Positions 24,324-35,400 of a stretch of 64,000 nt of DNA are shown piece after piece (within the stretch, counting starts at the first letter, position 1; every line of letters begins with the position of its first letter). The position numbers and the translations under genes are program-made. This DNA is from Phylloscopus collybita. Taxonomy: Eukaryota; Chordata; Aves; Passeriformes; Phylloscopidae. Below the pieces are notes generated by a model. That model was not told the origin of the DNA. It worked only from the letters and a program-made list of their open reading frames with translations, and made no database searches. The stretch spans positions 22,092,001 through 22,156,000 of the forward strand of contig JAJNNQ010000040.1 of the NCBI GenBank assembly GCA_027886175.1. Reading direction: 5' to 3'.

Positions 24324-25043
24324 ATGGCAGACCACATGATGGCCATGAACCACGGGCGATTCCCCGACGGATCCGGCGGGCTCCACCACCACCCTGCGCA
24401 TCGGATGGGCATGGGGCAGTTTCCCACCCCCCATCACCACCACCAGCAGCAGCAGCCGCCGCAGCAGCACGCCTTCAGCGCCCTGATGGGCGATCATATA
24501 CATTACGGAGCTGGGAGTATGAACGCGAGCAGCGGGGTGAGGCACGCCATGGGGCCGGGCAGCGTGAGCGGAGGGCACCCGGCCGGCAGCATGCCGCCCC
24601 CCGCCCGCTTCAGCGGCTCCCAGTTCATGGCCCCCCCCGTCGCCAGCCCGGGAGGGCAGCTGAGCGCCAGCATGCAGCTCCAGAAGCTGAACAACCAGTA
24701 CTTCAGCCACCATCCCTACCCCCACAGCCACTACATGCCGGACTTGCACCCCGGTAGCCACCAGCTGAACGGCGGCAGCCAGCAGCATTTCAGGGACTGC
24801 AACCCCAAGCACGGCGGCGGCGGCAGCGGCTTGCCGCCCGCCGTCCCCCACGTCCCCGCGGCAATGCTGCCGCCCAATGTCATAGACACGGACTTCATCG
24901 ACGAGGAGGTCCTCATGTCCTTAGTCATCGAAATGGGGCTGGATCGCATCAAGGAGCTTCCCGAGCTGTGGTTGGGACAGAACGAGTTTGACTTCATGAC
25001 AGACTTCGTTTGCAAACAGCAGCCCAGCAGGGTGAGCTGCTGA
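24324..25043 (+). CDS. CITED2: CITED2, CBP/p300-interacting transactivator 2
   Basis: Nuclear transcriptional co-regulator that does not bind DNA itself. Its C-terminal transactivation domain binds the TAZ1 (CH1) domain of CBP/p300 and displaces HIF-1alpha, and the family also co-activates TFAP2; mammalian loss causes heart, adrenal and left-right defects. The 239-residue frame is intact in one exon. The N-terminal conserved block is [16 protein letters not shown]; a His/Gln run spans residues 37-49; the C-terminal domain (about 185-239) is essentially identical to mammals, including LPEL at 212-215 and the SRVSC end. The start at 24324 has a strong Kozak context (gagccATGG) and follows the acceptor by 7 bases. 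It is shorter than human (270 aa) because the Ser/Gly-rich junction is reduced to GGGGSG (164-169). The identification is secure. Confidence 0.98.
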   Translation: MADHMMAMNHGRFPDGSGGLHHHPAHRMGMGQFPTPHHHHQQQQPPQQHAFSALMGDHIHYGAGSMNASSGVRHAMGPGSVSGGHPAGSMPPPARFSGSQFMAPPVASPGGQLSASMQLQKLNNQYFSHHPYPHSHYMPDLHPGSHQLNGGSQQHFRDCNPKHGGGGSGLPPAVPHVPAAMLPPNVIDTDFIDEEVLMSLVIEMGLDRIKELPELWLGQNEFDFMTDFVCKQQPSRVSC

Positions 25044-25916
25044 TTCATTTAAAACAAACAAAGGACTTTTATCGGTGCGAATGAAAACATTCCCCTAGAC
25101 ACGGTGTCTCACTTTTCAGGGCTTGAAAAGGTGAGAATCTGGAAAGCAGAGTCAACTATGCGCTTGTATAATTTTTTTTTTTTTAATCGCTGCCACTTTT
25201 TTTTTTTTTTCTTTTTGTAGCTTTGTCACTCACCTCCCCTCCTGTAGTAATAATATCTAGCAAACTCTGCCTTTTTATGTTGGTTGCCCCCCTCCTGACC
25301 TCCCTCTCTTTAATTTGCTCGCAGTAACATGCCCATAATTCCCACAGTGCCGGACTGTTAGATATTAATCTTGGCAAATTGCTTAATCTTGTGGATTTTG
25401 TAAACTATGATTTCCAATGACTTGAACTGCATTCAAATTCTGAGTGAACAGGGAAAAAAAAATTGCATTAGTTGGTTGCATGAACTTTGAAGGGCAGATA
25501 CTACTGCACAAAAGCTGCCATCTTGCTTAATTTTTAACTATGCATTGCAGTGCAGACTAATTTTTTTTTTTTTCTGAATACGCTAAACTGGAAGCTTAAC
25601 AGATGTGGGCCAAACCTTTCCAGATCAGGAGAAGTAATACTGTTACTTAAAAAGTCTGCTACCCATTCCCCCTCCCCCATATGTACAGACAATAATATGG
25701 TGTGGATGGAATGTTGACTAGTGGCAAACATTTCACAGATTTTTTTTATTTTGTTTCTGTCTTCAGCGTTTTGACACTGTGCTAATATAGTTTATTCAGT
25801 ACATGAAAAGATACTACTGTGTTGAAAGCTTTTCAGGAAATTTTGACAGTATTTTTGTACAAAACATTTTTTTGAGAAAATATTGTTAATTTATTCTATT
25901 TTAATTTGCCAATGTC

Positions 25917-25922
25917 AATAAA
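25917..25922 (+). promoter_or_regulatory. CITED2: Polyadenylation signal AATAAA, proximal
   Basis: A canonical hexamer followed after about 20 bases by a T/G-rich stretch (tttagtttttctag), as expected for cleavage near 25940. Confidence 0.65.
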
Positions 25923-26187
25923 AAGTTAAGAAATGCTTTAGTTTTTCTAGAAGTCATTTACCAGTATTTTTCTTCAAAACTCTTCCCCACTGTCCCTGGT
26001 AAGTAGAACATAACATCTATCTGTACAACCGTGTTGGTGTGCAAAAAAGACATTCCAAGATAGAAAGTACACTACACCTATATATATGTCATGGTGAACT
26101 CGGTAGGTGAGCGGGATTTGAACATACTTACAGCATAAAGCCTCATGCGTTACATTGTAATATGCCTGTCAGTGTGGTTTTCTGAAA

Positions 26188-26193
26188 AATAAA
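26188..26193 (+). promoter_or_regulatory. CITED2: Polyadenylation signal AATAAA, distal
   Basis: A canonical hexamer with a strong downstream element (tttttttgtgact, 26211-26223). An 8-bp perfect hairpin (26191-26198 with 26206-26213) overlaps the signal and cleavage area. Confidence 0.6.
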
Positions 26194-26219
26194 GTTGCCA
26201 AGGGCGCAACTTTTTTTGT

Positions 26220-28365
26220 GACTTGCCAACATACTTGCTTTAAATGTAGTTGTCCAGAGTTATGATGCATAAAGTATTTATTATATTTATCTATTAAACT
26301 TGTAATTTTATAAATCTGCTTTCATTTATATAGTAGACTTTGTTCTTTTGTATATACATTATTTCACCTGGAAGAGCTACGTAAAAAGTGTTTGTAACAT
26401 GGGAAGGGAGGGTGGTGGGTGTTACCCTCTGCCTCTCTCACCTCACAGGGTAACACAGGAGATGGCTGCATCAATCCAGATCTGCGTGACACTGGAAGCA
26501 GTTTCATTGCCTTTCCAGTGACTTAGGAGAAGGGGAATATATCACTGAAGTATTCCACAGCGGGACATCTCTGACCCCTCTTACAGAAACTGCTGCCAAC
26601 TGAAGCCACTGATACAAATCCATACAGGTCTACTTCAAATATTTAGAAGAAAATGCCCATTATTTAAAGGCACCTGACATTTAGTGCCAACTGTTGCTGC
26701 CTTCTGCCCTCACTTGGCCTTTGGCAAAGCTCCTGCACAAGTTACTAGTTTGGTGAGGGCTGTGGGATCAGGACCCTAATACATGTAATCCTGTTTAGCC
26801 ATGCTTCCCAAGTTTGATAGAGGAGCAGTACCACTGAGCTTTCTTTTTGCTTACTTTTTAATCCATGTCTCCTGAATTAGGAAGAAAAACAGCATGGTGG
26901 ATGTAGTTAAATTTTAAACCTGGTCACGTAAACAGGAGGATATCACCACACAATGGGAGTGTAAATAGCAGTGTTTTGAATCAAGCTGGGAAATTAAACT
27001 GATTACTATTTCTAAGATTGTCCCAGCTGGTGAGAAAAGTGATACTTGTCCTTCTTTGCCTCACAGACGTGAAGCAACTAACACATTTATGATGTAAAAA
27101 GGAAAAAAAAAAAAAAAAGTAAATAATAAAGTCTTAGCAAAGGTAAAAAGCAGAAACTGTATGCTTCTGGGAAAAACGCACTCTGCAGGCAATGACAGTC
27201 CATTCCTAGAAAACTCAATACCAAGAATTAAAAAAAAAGCAGCCTTCTGGTTTCAGCCAGTGACTGCTAACGTTTTGTGACGGTAAATTTTACATCAAAT
27301 GACAGTAAATCATAACTTACCAACTCACCAATAATGTCAGAGAGTGTTTAGAAGAATATAGCTGTAGTTTTAAGAGCCATTGCCCAATTTGCCACTATAT
27401 AAATCCTTTTTCCATTTTAAGGCTGTTTGATCTGGGCACGTTTCATTGCCCTCTTCTGCGGGAGTTAGGGAGGGTGATTTTTCTGATTCTAATCAACTTC
27501 TTGTAAAACAGACTATCAAATTATGTGCATACCAAATTGCATAGATGTTTAAAGCCTCAATGATCTCCTAAAACCAAAGGGAATGCTCTCACTTTAATGA
27601 CAGGCACTTTTGCTTCATAAAGTTGGTTAAACAACAGATTCTTCACAGTTGAGACATCACTGCTTAAATCTCAACATTAAATCCTTCCATGCAAGTTTTC
27701 CAAGAGTATGCAGTTCCATGGGCACACTGGTAAGGTCTATTTGCATACAACTCCATGTAAAACTGAGAGCTGCTGCCTCTGAGTAACAGCAGCTACTGAA
27801 AGCACTGGCTTTGGGCAAGGCATCGCCAAGAGGTTTTATGATTTCTTTAAAGTAGACCCTGGGGAAATTTGCCAAACAATCATATTGTCTGTCTTGTCCC
27901 TTAATTTCTAATGAAGAGTCAGATCCCAGTGGATGGAGCAAGTGTGTGGGTTTTTTTATTCATTATATCATCTACTGAGCAATATTGGGGGCCTGACCCT
28001 CATCTTGCCGACATGAACCCCTTGGCAATGGTCCCACTGGCTCCCATGGCTGAGGCAGTTACAGACTTTCAAGTAGATTCTCTCTTGTCCTCCACACTGC
28101 TTCGAAATAGACTGAAGTAATTTATTATTGGAACCCAGCGATTAGTGAAGGATGCACAGTGACCCAGTTCTCCAGCTCCTCACGAAGGACACTGCCGTCT
28201 CGCGTCCCACTAAGTTGCTGTCAGTACAGGAAACTTGACCTCTGTACTTTGGCTGTTTTTCAAGAACTTCCAACATGGTACATGAGATCTGCTCCTCTTT
28301 AAGCCACGGCCATAAATAGACACGCTGCTTTATTTGGAAGGGAGATCAGCCCTAAGCCGGCCCGC
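26220..28365. other. Intergenic, downstream of CITED2
   Basis: No coding exon seen. The first 150 bases (26270-26400) are very AT-rich with TTTAT repeats and may belong to a longer 3' UTR or an AT-rich conserved element. A poly-A run lies at 27102-27117. Confidence 0.55.
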
Positions 28366-28369
28366 CACG

Positions 28370-28890
28370 CAACGCGTGCTCGGTGGGAAATTAGGCACCG
28401 ATTAACGCCGTCCTCGTCCTTATTCGCCGGGAGCCAATAACTCACGGGTGGGCGCTGGGCTGGAGGCCGCAGGAGGGGCAGCTGCCCGCCCACCGAGGGC
28501 CCGGGGCGCTGCCCGCCGGGGCCGTGGGCGCTGCGGGAGCCCCGGCCCGGCCCGGCCCCTCAGCCACCTGCGCGGGGCGGCCGCGGCGCCAGCGCGCCCC
28601 CCGGCGGCGGCCGCGCGCTCTGCCGCCGGCCCGCTGAGGGGGCGCGGGGCCCAGAGCCGCCCCCGGGCCCGGAACCTCCGTCCTCGCCGCGGCCAGGGGC
28701 CCGCAACGAGGCGTGCCGGGCCACAGCGGGGCTACGGCTCTCAGCCGGCCGAGTGTTCGTCACTGCCCGGCCCGAGGGACCCCCGGAGGGCCGTGGAGGG
28801 AGAGCCGTGCCCGCCGACGGCGACCCTCCCCAGCACCCGGCCCGAGGGGGCTGCGGGCCCTGCCGAAATTTCTCGGCGCGGGTTTAGAAG
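28370..28890. promoter_or_regulatory. Orphan CpG island, promoter-like
   Basis: About 0.5 kb of very GC- and CpG-rich DNA about 2.2 kb beyond the distal CITED2 poly-A signal, with AT-rich DNA on both sides. Promoter-like motifs include a TATA-like ccataaatag (about 28309-28318), a CCAAT box (28434-28438) and, on the minus strand, a consensus splice donor GTGAGT (28440-28445). It does not match any coding exon I know; the 165-codon plus frame (28448-28945) is low-complexity Pro/Arg/Ala and probably spurious. It is a candidate start for an unannotated non-coding RNA or a CITED2-linked enhancer island. Confidence 0.6.
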
Positions 28891-28942
28891 AGAAGCACAC
28901 AAACCTGGTGAAAACATGCCTGTTGGTCTCAGGTTTTATTAT

Positions 28943-28958
28943 TAAAAAAAAAAAAAAA
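28943..28958. repeat. Poly-A run at the edge of the orphan CpG island
   Basis: About 16 adenines at the right border of the GC-rich block. Confidence 0.85.
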
Positions 28959-29083
28959 AAGTAAAAAGAAAAGTTATATAAACAAGGATTATCCCCTGCT
29001 TATCTTGTCTTGCTAGGGGGATTGGAAAATTCCAACATCTGGATTTGTGGAGTTCCTTTCATTTGTTTCATTTTTTAGTCTCT

Positions 29084-29110
29084 CTTTTTTTTTTTTTTTT
29101 TTTTTTTTTA
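29084..29110. repeat. Poly-T tract (about T26)
   Basis: A homopolymer run followed by a second T-rich stretch (29117-29125). Confidence 0.9.
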
Positions 29111-32100
29111 AACTTTTTTTTTAACTTCTCCCCCACGGAGATGTTTTTCCGCACTCGCTTGGATACAAAGCCCTGTGGATCGCTGGTGTTCAGCCAAAGG
29201 CTTGTGTCTGTCGAGCCCCACACAAGTAGCTCATCAGGGCATAGGTGACTTCTGCATCAACATCTCTCTATAGGAATCACCCTATTCCTACCTTGTTGTT
29301 GCCCTCTTCCTCCTGCCCTTTGCCTCTGCTTCTTCCTGACTGTGTGGCACACCAGGGCTTAACGTGTGAGCTGGTACCCAAGGGGACAATACATCCTTGT
29401 ATCAGAAACCCCAGCAAAATTGTGGGTCACAAACATTGAGAGGAGAGAAATTAAATCAGAAAAAACAGTACTTGTCCCTGACCTTACAGTTGTCCTTTTC
29501 GAAGCCTTCATTTCTTCAAAAATACTTTGGGTTTACTGCAGACAGGAATAAGAAATGCCAATGTTACAGATCTGGGCTACACACACCGACCTTAACCTGA
29601 TCTATTTATGTATCATCACTCATAGGGATAGCTGTGTGAACAAGGACTAGGTAACATTGGCAGGAGCTGTTTAAATGATAAGACAAAGTATTTTTTAAAT
29701 AGTCTGGCAGATATATTTGTCAGATAACAGTGCATGTGCCGTAAAACTCAGATGAGGAATCAGAGGAATTTGGAACCCAAGGCAGCAGCATTTTCTCAGG
29801 ATTTCATGTATTCTAAGTGCATCATTTTGTCAGTAAAGAGGAGGTGTTTTACATAGTTTATGAAAATATATTTACACATTTCAATATGGTGTCACTATTG
29901 TGCTCACGCACAAGATAAAGCTGAGTCTCAGTAACTGCAACAATAAAGAGATACATCAAATGACTGAACAGATGAGCTGCTGTTACGGTAGGTTCTCTGT
30001 TATTCTCTTTGCCTCATTTTAGAAAAAGATTACAACACCCGGGTTTTAATAGAGTTGGTTCAGTCCCTCTCCATCTGCTGTGCCTTTCCCCCTCTTAAAA
30101 AATTACAGAGGGCCAATTTGATCACAGGCCTGAAACAGATTTTGAAAGACTTATTTACCATATTAAAACCAAGCAAAACATTTTCCACCTTATCAGGTTT
30201 CATGAAATGCTAACCACTTTTCACACCTTTTTCTTTCACTGGGCCATTTTGTTATCTCTGTTGGAATGTTCACTTGGCAGCATATTACCTATTTTAGAAA
30301 CAATAAAGTAAAATAAAAGAAACTTTCAGAATTGTCAAGTCCCTAAAACTGTGGCTGAAGTTATTAGTGCGAGTACACTGCATTTCTTATGCTCAAAAGT
30401 TAATTATTCATCAGCAGCTCATTGCAATATGATGCTGAGAGCAGTTTTGACCAACAGCCTCCTAAGAATTGCCCTGTGAATTTTCTGCTGCAGGCTGCTT
30501 TTCTAGCACTAGTGCATCGTGCAGGAGAGGGAGACATTTCTGAAAGTATATAAAATGTCTTATCTGCTCCTATTCAAACACAAGTAACACAGAGTATTTC
30601 AGATTTCACTCTTTCTTTGCTAGGATACATATTTAAAGGCTTGATACTCAAAATCTTTTCTATTTACTTCAAGTTACATTATTTGGTCTAATAAGTGACA
30701 TTATCTCTGTCTACTAACCTCACAGAGTTATATGCCATCAACTTTATATGAAGTAGAATATGTATTTGAAGACAGAAACTAATTCCTAGGATTTCCCCAT
30801 GATGGGGAAAGACACCAAGCCTCTGCACACATCTGCTTTGTACAGAAACTAAATAGTTATATTTTAGGTTCCTTATAGGATTATGAGGGTTATATAGTTA
30901 TATTTTGGGATGATTATCAGCAGGCTGCACTAAGGCTAGTGTGTGATGCAACACGGAGATGCAGGGCAAGGTTCAAATACAGGTGTGGGGATGAATACAA
31001 AATCTTTCTAAGTAGCAGGCAGAAAAAAGTTAGTGACTATCACAGAGAAAGTTTTAGGGAAAAGGTCTGAAGACAGTAAAGCCTTAACCTGATAGGCACT
31101 ATGGATGGGTGCCTATCAGTGGAGGGGTCAGGACAGGTTGGTTTTGCTCATCATGTCTGATAGGGCACAACACTTTATGCCAGGAAAGTGGAGAATTCCA
31201 GAAAACATGAGGTGTTAACCTTCTTCACAGACCATTATTTACAAGAAAAACCTGAATTTTCTTAGATGAATGTAAGTGAGGAAAGCTGCTGCTGGACGGA
31301 GCCAATGAAGCCTGCAGCTTTGATCACCAGCTTTTCTGCTCTTGACAGTGGACACAGGGTACACATCCCTGCTCCTGGACTGCGAGTAGGGAGTTGTCAC
31401 ACTGGAAACCATTGTAGCCAAAACATGGGCTTGAAGCCTATGCTTAGTGCTGCTTCTCAAAAACCACCTTCCCTCTTCTTAAATCCCTTGTAATATACTG
31501 TCTCAGCTTTGTCTGGTGGGACTCAGTGTCCAGGAAGCACCACAGGCCTTGTGCTTCCTCATGTCCTCACTCCGTTTTAATCAGGGTAAATGTAACCATT
31601 GAAAGTATTTGGGGCAGCAGCGTGTTTGCTTTGGGATGCACGGTCAGCCAGTGCCGTGCATTATTGCAGCTGTGCCCTGGGATGGCAGGGGAGGGTGACA
31701 ACTGGTCTGTCACAAGTCACCTTGTGGTGACTTTGCCCTATAAGGAGAAGAGCAACCTCTGACAGGCATCTTGCCCCGCCTCTGGCTCCGCAGAGAGGGG
31801 ACCTTGCTGCAGGGCATCCCACCATCCCATCGCCTCACTTCTTGGTCTCCGTCTGAGCTGTCGCCTTTTGAGACCTTGCCTGACATTTTAATTAAGCACT
31901 TTACGTGAAAGACGCCAATGCACAGATAATCACACAGATTTTTACAAGGAGCTGTTTAAGTTGTTGATACTTACTTGGAGGTGCTTAGTTTCGATTCACA
32001 GTTGCTGTATTGAAGCAGAGCAGTAGTTATTTAACACGACAGACAAAGCCTCGCTGTCAGAGTGCTGCGGAGAGGCTGCAGTACTGGGAGCTTGTAGCTA

Positions 32101-32686
32101 GGTGTAGCTGAAGACCTGCCTTTCTTATTGATTAAGGCATTTAAAACAGCAGCCTTTTAATTTGATTAATCGCATACATTTTAACTGAGTGAACGTAGTC
32201 AGAATGAATAGTGATGGATGCTTATGGAGCAGAGCCTTTACCTAATGCAAGAATTGCTCCTTGGCAGTACCACAATGCCTTCACAAAAATTAGATTAATA
32301 CACACAACGACTCTACTAGACTGATTCCTTTCGCCTAAACATCTTAGTCCAGGAGTCTTTTTGACATGGTTTGTTTTACACAAACCATGCAATGAAGTCC
32401 TTTATTAAAAGGGCTGTGTTGTTTCCCCCCAAGCTCTGTTACTAAGGTCTGTGTTTAAAGGGCAGGATTGACTCCACAGGAATCAGTGAAGCAGAGCACT
32501 TCTAAATTCCAAAGCTGAGCTCTCAGTATTTTGGCCTAAGGAAGGAAAGGAGACTAGTTTTCTGCCTTGCCTCTCCTTCAGATCTCTGCAGTTCTCACTG
32601 TACATAACTGCTTTGCCCTGAATGGCATTCTCATAACTGTGATTGAAGATAAGGCAAAGTACAGGAGGTACATTCTACTCTCCCTC

Positions 32687-32776
32687 CTTTTTTTTTTTTT
32701 TTTTTTTGTTCTTTTTTTGGGGGGGGGTGTTTTTGTCTGTGTTTGGTTTTGGGCTTTTGGGTTTTTATGGTTAGCT
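32687..32776. repeat. T/G-rich low-complexity tract
   Basis: A T20 run, then T-rich and G8 stretches and irregular GTTTT units. Translations over it are compositional. Confidence 0.88.
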
Positions 32777-33144
32777 TTCAAAAGACAGTGGTCTTGAAAT
32801 GTAAAGATTGACGGGACTTAACTTTATTTTTCACCTGTGATTTTTTTCCAGATATGCTTTATAACCAAAATCTAGATGAGTGATCTTTGGGTCTGGTTCT
32901 GACCTAGGTAACTGCTTGGTCAGTGAAGTCCAAGTCAAAAATCAAGGCCTGACTGATGGCCTTATCCAGTATAGCCATAGCTGTGGGATCCTTTTGAGAG
33001 TGCCAGCAGTACTTTATGCCAAAACTGCATAGCATATTCTGAGTCTAATGCCATTACTTCAGCTCTCCCAAAGTCACCCCACCAGAATCAGTGGGCCTAA
33101 AAGTGTTCAGAACACATTATTCATTTTAGAAGGACTATATGTTT

Positions 33145-33153
33145 TACATATAT

Positions 33154-33188
<35 letters not shown>
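33145..33188. repeat. (TA)n dinucleotide microsatellite
   Basis: An imperfect ACATATATAT start followed by a perfect TA run of about 28 bp, potentially cruciform-forming. Confidence 0.93.
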
Positions 33189-35234
33189 CAGCTTGGTCGT
33201 GTTATATCATAGCGGTGTAAATTAGTCTTCGGTTTTTTAAGTCCTTCTTGAGAGTCTGGACTGGTGTTGCTGGAGACACTGCTGGATCTAGTTAAAGTGT
33301 TGCATGAGCACAGCACTGCAGATACAGACGTACCATCCTCTCTAACTCCAATACCTCATGTAATAGTGGTAATTTCAGGTTGGATTATAGCAGAATTTGC
33401 AATCATTATGATAATTGAGAGTCTATCTGATGATCTCATTAACTTAATTCAAATATAGTATCACATACTTGAGTATAAGCTTAAAGTGGTATTTGGGTCA
33501 AGAAAGATCCATATTTTGCTCTGACACTAACTTATTGGGGTTTATTACTGTTAAAATCATTCTGATAAAGAGCTACTCTGACCTTCTGATTACCTTTTTC
33601 CTCAGCCTAAAGTGAAATAACTTGAAAATGTCTTCTTTCTTAGTTTTGCAGGTTCTGTATCACTTGGTAGCAGGTGGCCTTTAACTACTGAGAGGGAAAG
33701 GAAAGTAGATGGAAATGTGATTGACGCACATTTTCCTAAATGTTTTTCCTCCCCCACAAAAATGAGCAGCTCCAAAGTGCTTGTCAGTGGCTTTGGTCAG
33801 CCTTTTTCGTTGTGAGGAAATTGCATGCTGCTTTTTAAGGAAGCTTAAGTACATTCATTAATTATTTTCATATATGTCACATCTTTAGGGTATAGACACT
33901 TTTGTTTTCTGGTTGTTCTGCTAAACCAGTAAAGACACGGGTGTATATAATATTCAACATACAAACCAGTTCACACTGCCAGTAAAGCATCCATTGTTAT
34001 CAGGGAGATATTGTACTTTCCTTTAGAAAGGCAAGTTGCCAACTTACACCTGCTTGTGCCAAGAGTTACCAGACTCATGACTCCTCAGTTTTTGTTGCCT
34101 GAGATGGGTGATCATGCTTAAATGCTGCATGACTTTCTTCTTCCACTTTGTTGGTAAAGGTTATGTGGAAGATTGATGGCCTGGGTATCCTTGACACCTG
34201 ACAGTCTAGGAAGGAACTTGGTCATGGAACAGGACTTTGAAATTGATAGAGCCTCACACGGACCCAGCTAGTCAAATGTTAGGTGACATAAAAGGAAAGA
34301 AAATACAGAGAAAACCAGACTTAAATGAACTGTGTTTTCTCCTTGCTTGCTGTTGGCTGGCACATGGGAGGTTTCTGGGGGCCTTACTGACTGGTGTGCC
34401 CTCCAAAAGATTTTCCTCTTTGTGACTGGCAAATAAGTGAGAAAGGATAGGACTAAAGACTGTGGGTTTTGGGGTTGTTTTGGTTTTATTTTTCTGTTTT
34501 GTGGTTGGTAAAACAGTCCACAGTCTTATGAACTGTGAGTATCCTTCTTGCCTGCTCTGCTAGCTGATCTCCTGGAGAGAAAAGATTATGGCAAAGAAGC
34601 CAACACTGAGAAGCCTGGAGGTGCAACCAGGCTGTAAGAGCTGCTGCACCAGGAAAGCACAATCATGTAAGAATGGTGGCTCTGAGTGACTTACTGTCTA
34701 TCTTGCAAGACAGAGAAGACAGATGAGAGACCAAATGATTGGGATAGGGGAAGGAAAACAAACTAAGAAAAGGTAATGTTAATTATTTATTACGTCATTC
34801 TAATTGTTATTAGAATAATGATGTTACAGTCCCGTGATTTTATTTGCATTTTCCTGTGTGGATTGTCATAGTCACAACCTCTGAAATTTCTCAGACATCT
34901 CACAGGTTTTCTGAATTTAATGAAAATAAAGAATTGCACATTTCCCTGGTCATGTCCTTTGTACAGGAATAGATTAGATTGGTTAACATTTAGGCCCTCC
35001 AGTCCTATATTTACTTAACTTAGCCCTCCTTTGTTAAAGGCAGTGTGGGTTTTAGGCCATCTTTGCTCAAGCTGACTGGACAGGTCACATGGATTTGTCA
35101 ACCCGTGTAAACCCTTGCAGAAAGTGAAGGCACATAAAGCACACAAAGACACAGAACATTTTTGTGAGGTGGACTTCCCTTTCACTCTAAGTATGCAACT
35201 CTGGTCGTCCTGTGTTAGGCAAGCATGCCACAAT

Positions 35235-35400
35235 TAAAGTAGGAAAGAATCTGAGCACATCTTGTTCCCATCTGCATGACCTTGGGCAAGTCCTTATTTA
35301 TTGTGCATTAACATGTAACACTTTATGTCTCAGTTTACCCTTTCAAATAATGAGTACAATGTGCTTTTTGCAGTTCACTGCTGCTTGATGTTGAAGTTAC
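35235..35400 (+). mobile_element. MIR-like SINE (CORE-SINE) remnant
   Basis: Clear MIR signature in plus orientation: 'catgaccttgggcaagtcct' at about 35275-35294, then 'tatgtctcagtttacc' at about 35325-35340, then the 'aataatgagtacaatg' block. The spacing and order agree with MIR. Such survivals in a bird are old, predating the amniote split. Confidence 0.7.

Larger units (their letters stand above)
22450..24950. promoter_or_regulatory. CpG island covering the CITED2 promoter, exon 1, intron and CDS
   Basis: CpG dinucleotides become dense from about 22.45 kb and remain so to the end of the coding region, in sharp contrast to the AT-rich flanks. It includes a GC box (CCCGCCCCGC near 23386-23395), an alternating CG run (23286-23297), and several GCGTG cores (23046-23050, 23252-23256, 23268-23272). 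GCGTG is compatible with HIF binding, and CITED2 is a known hypoxia-inducible gene, but the motif is short and expected often in such DNA. Long antisense open frames here reflect composition, not genes. Confidence 0.85.
25044..26215 (+). other. CITED2: CITED2 3' untranslated region (two likely ends)
   Basis: AT-rich sequence with T-runs (25171-25184, 25198-25210) and AU-rich stretches, typical of the unstable CITED2 mRNA. The first good polyadenylation signal is at 25917 (3' UTR about 900 nt) and a second at 26188 (about 1.17 kb). Usage of each is inferred. Confidence 0.7.
28960..35229. other. Intergenic, no gene seen
   Basis: No coding exons recognised. It contains the simple repeats listed separately and two stretches that look like unique, possibly constrained DNA (30330-30530 and 31860-32330), raised as findings. 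Confidence 0.55.

Noticed and set aside
23865..24851. 328-codon frame antisense to CITED2
   Set aside because: It is the shadow of the GC-rich CITED2 coding exon and intron; no recognisable domain and no independent splice or promoter evidence.
26085..26165. tRNA-like B-box (GTTCAAATCC on the minus strand)
   Set aside because: No cloverleaf could be built; acceptor and anticodon stems do not pair.
28448..28945. 165-codon plus frame in the orphan CpG island
   Set aside because: Low-complexity Ala/Arg/Pro sequence that ends at the island border; explained by composition.
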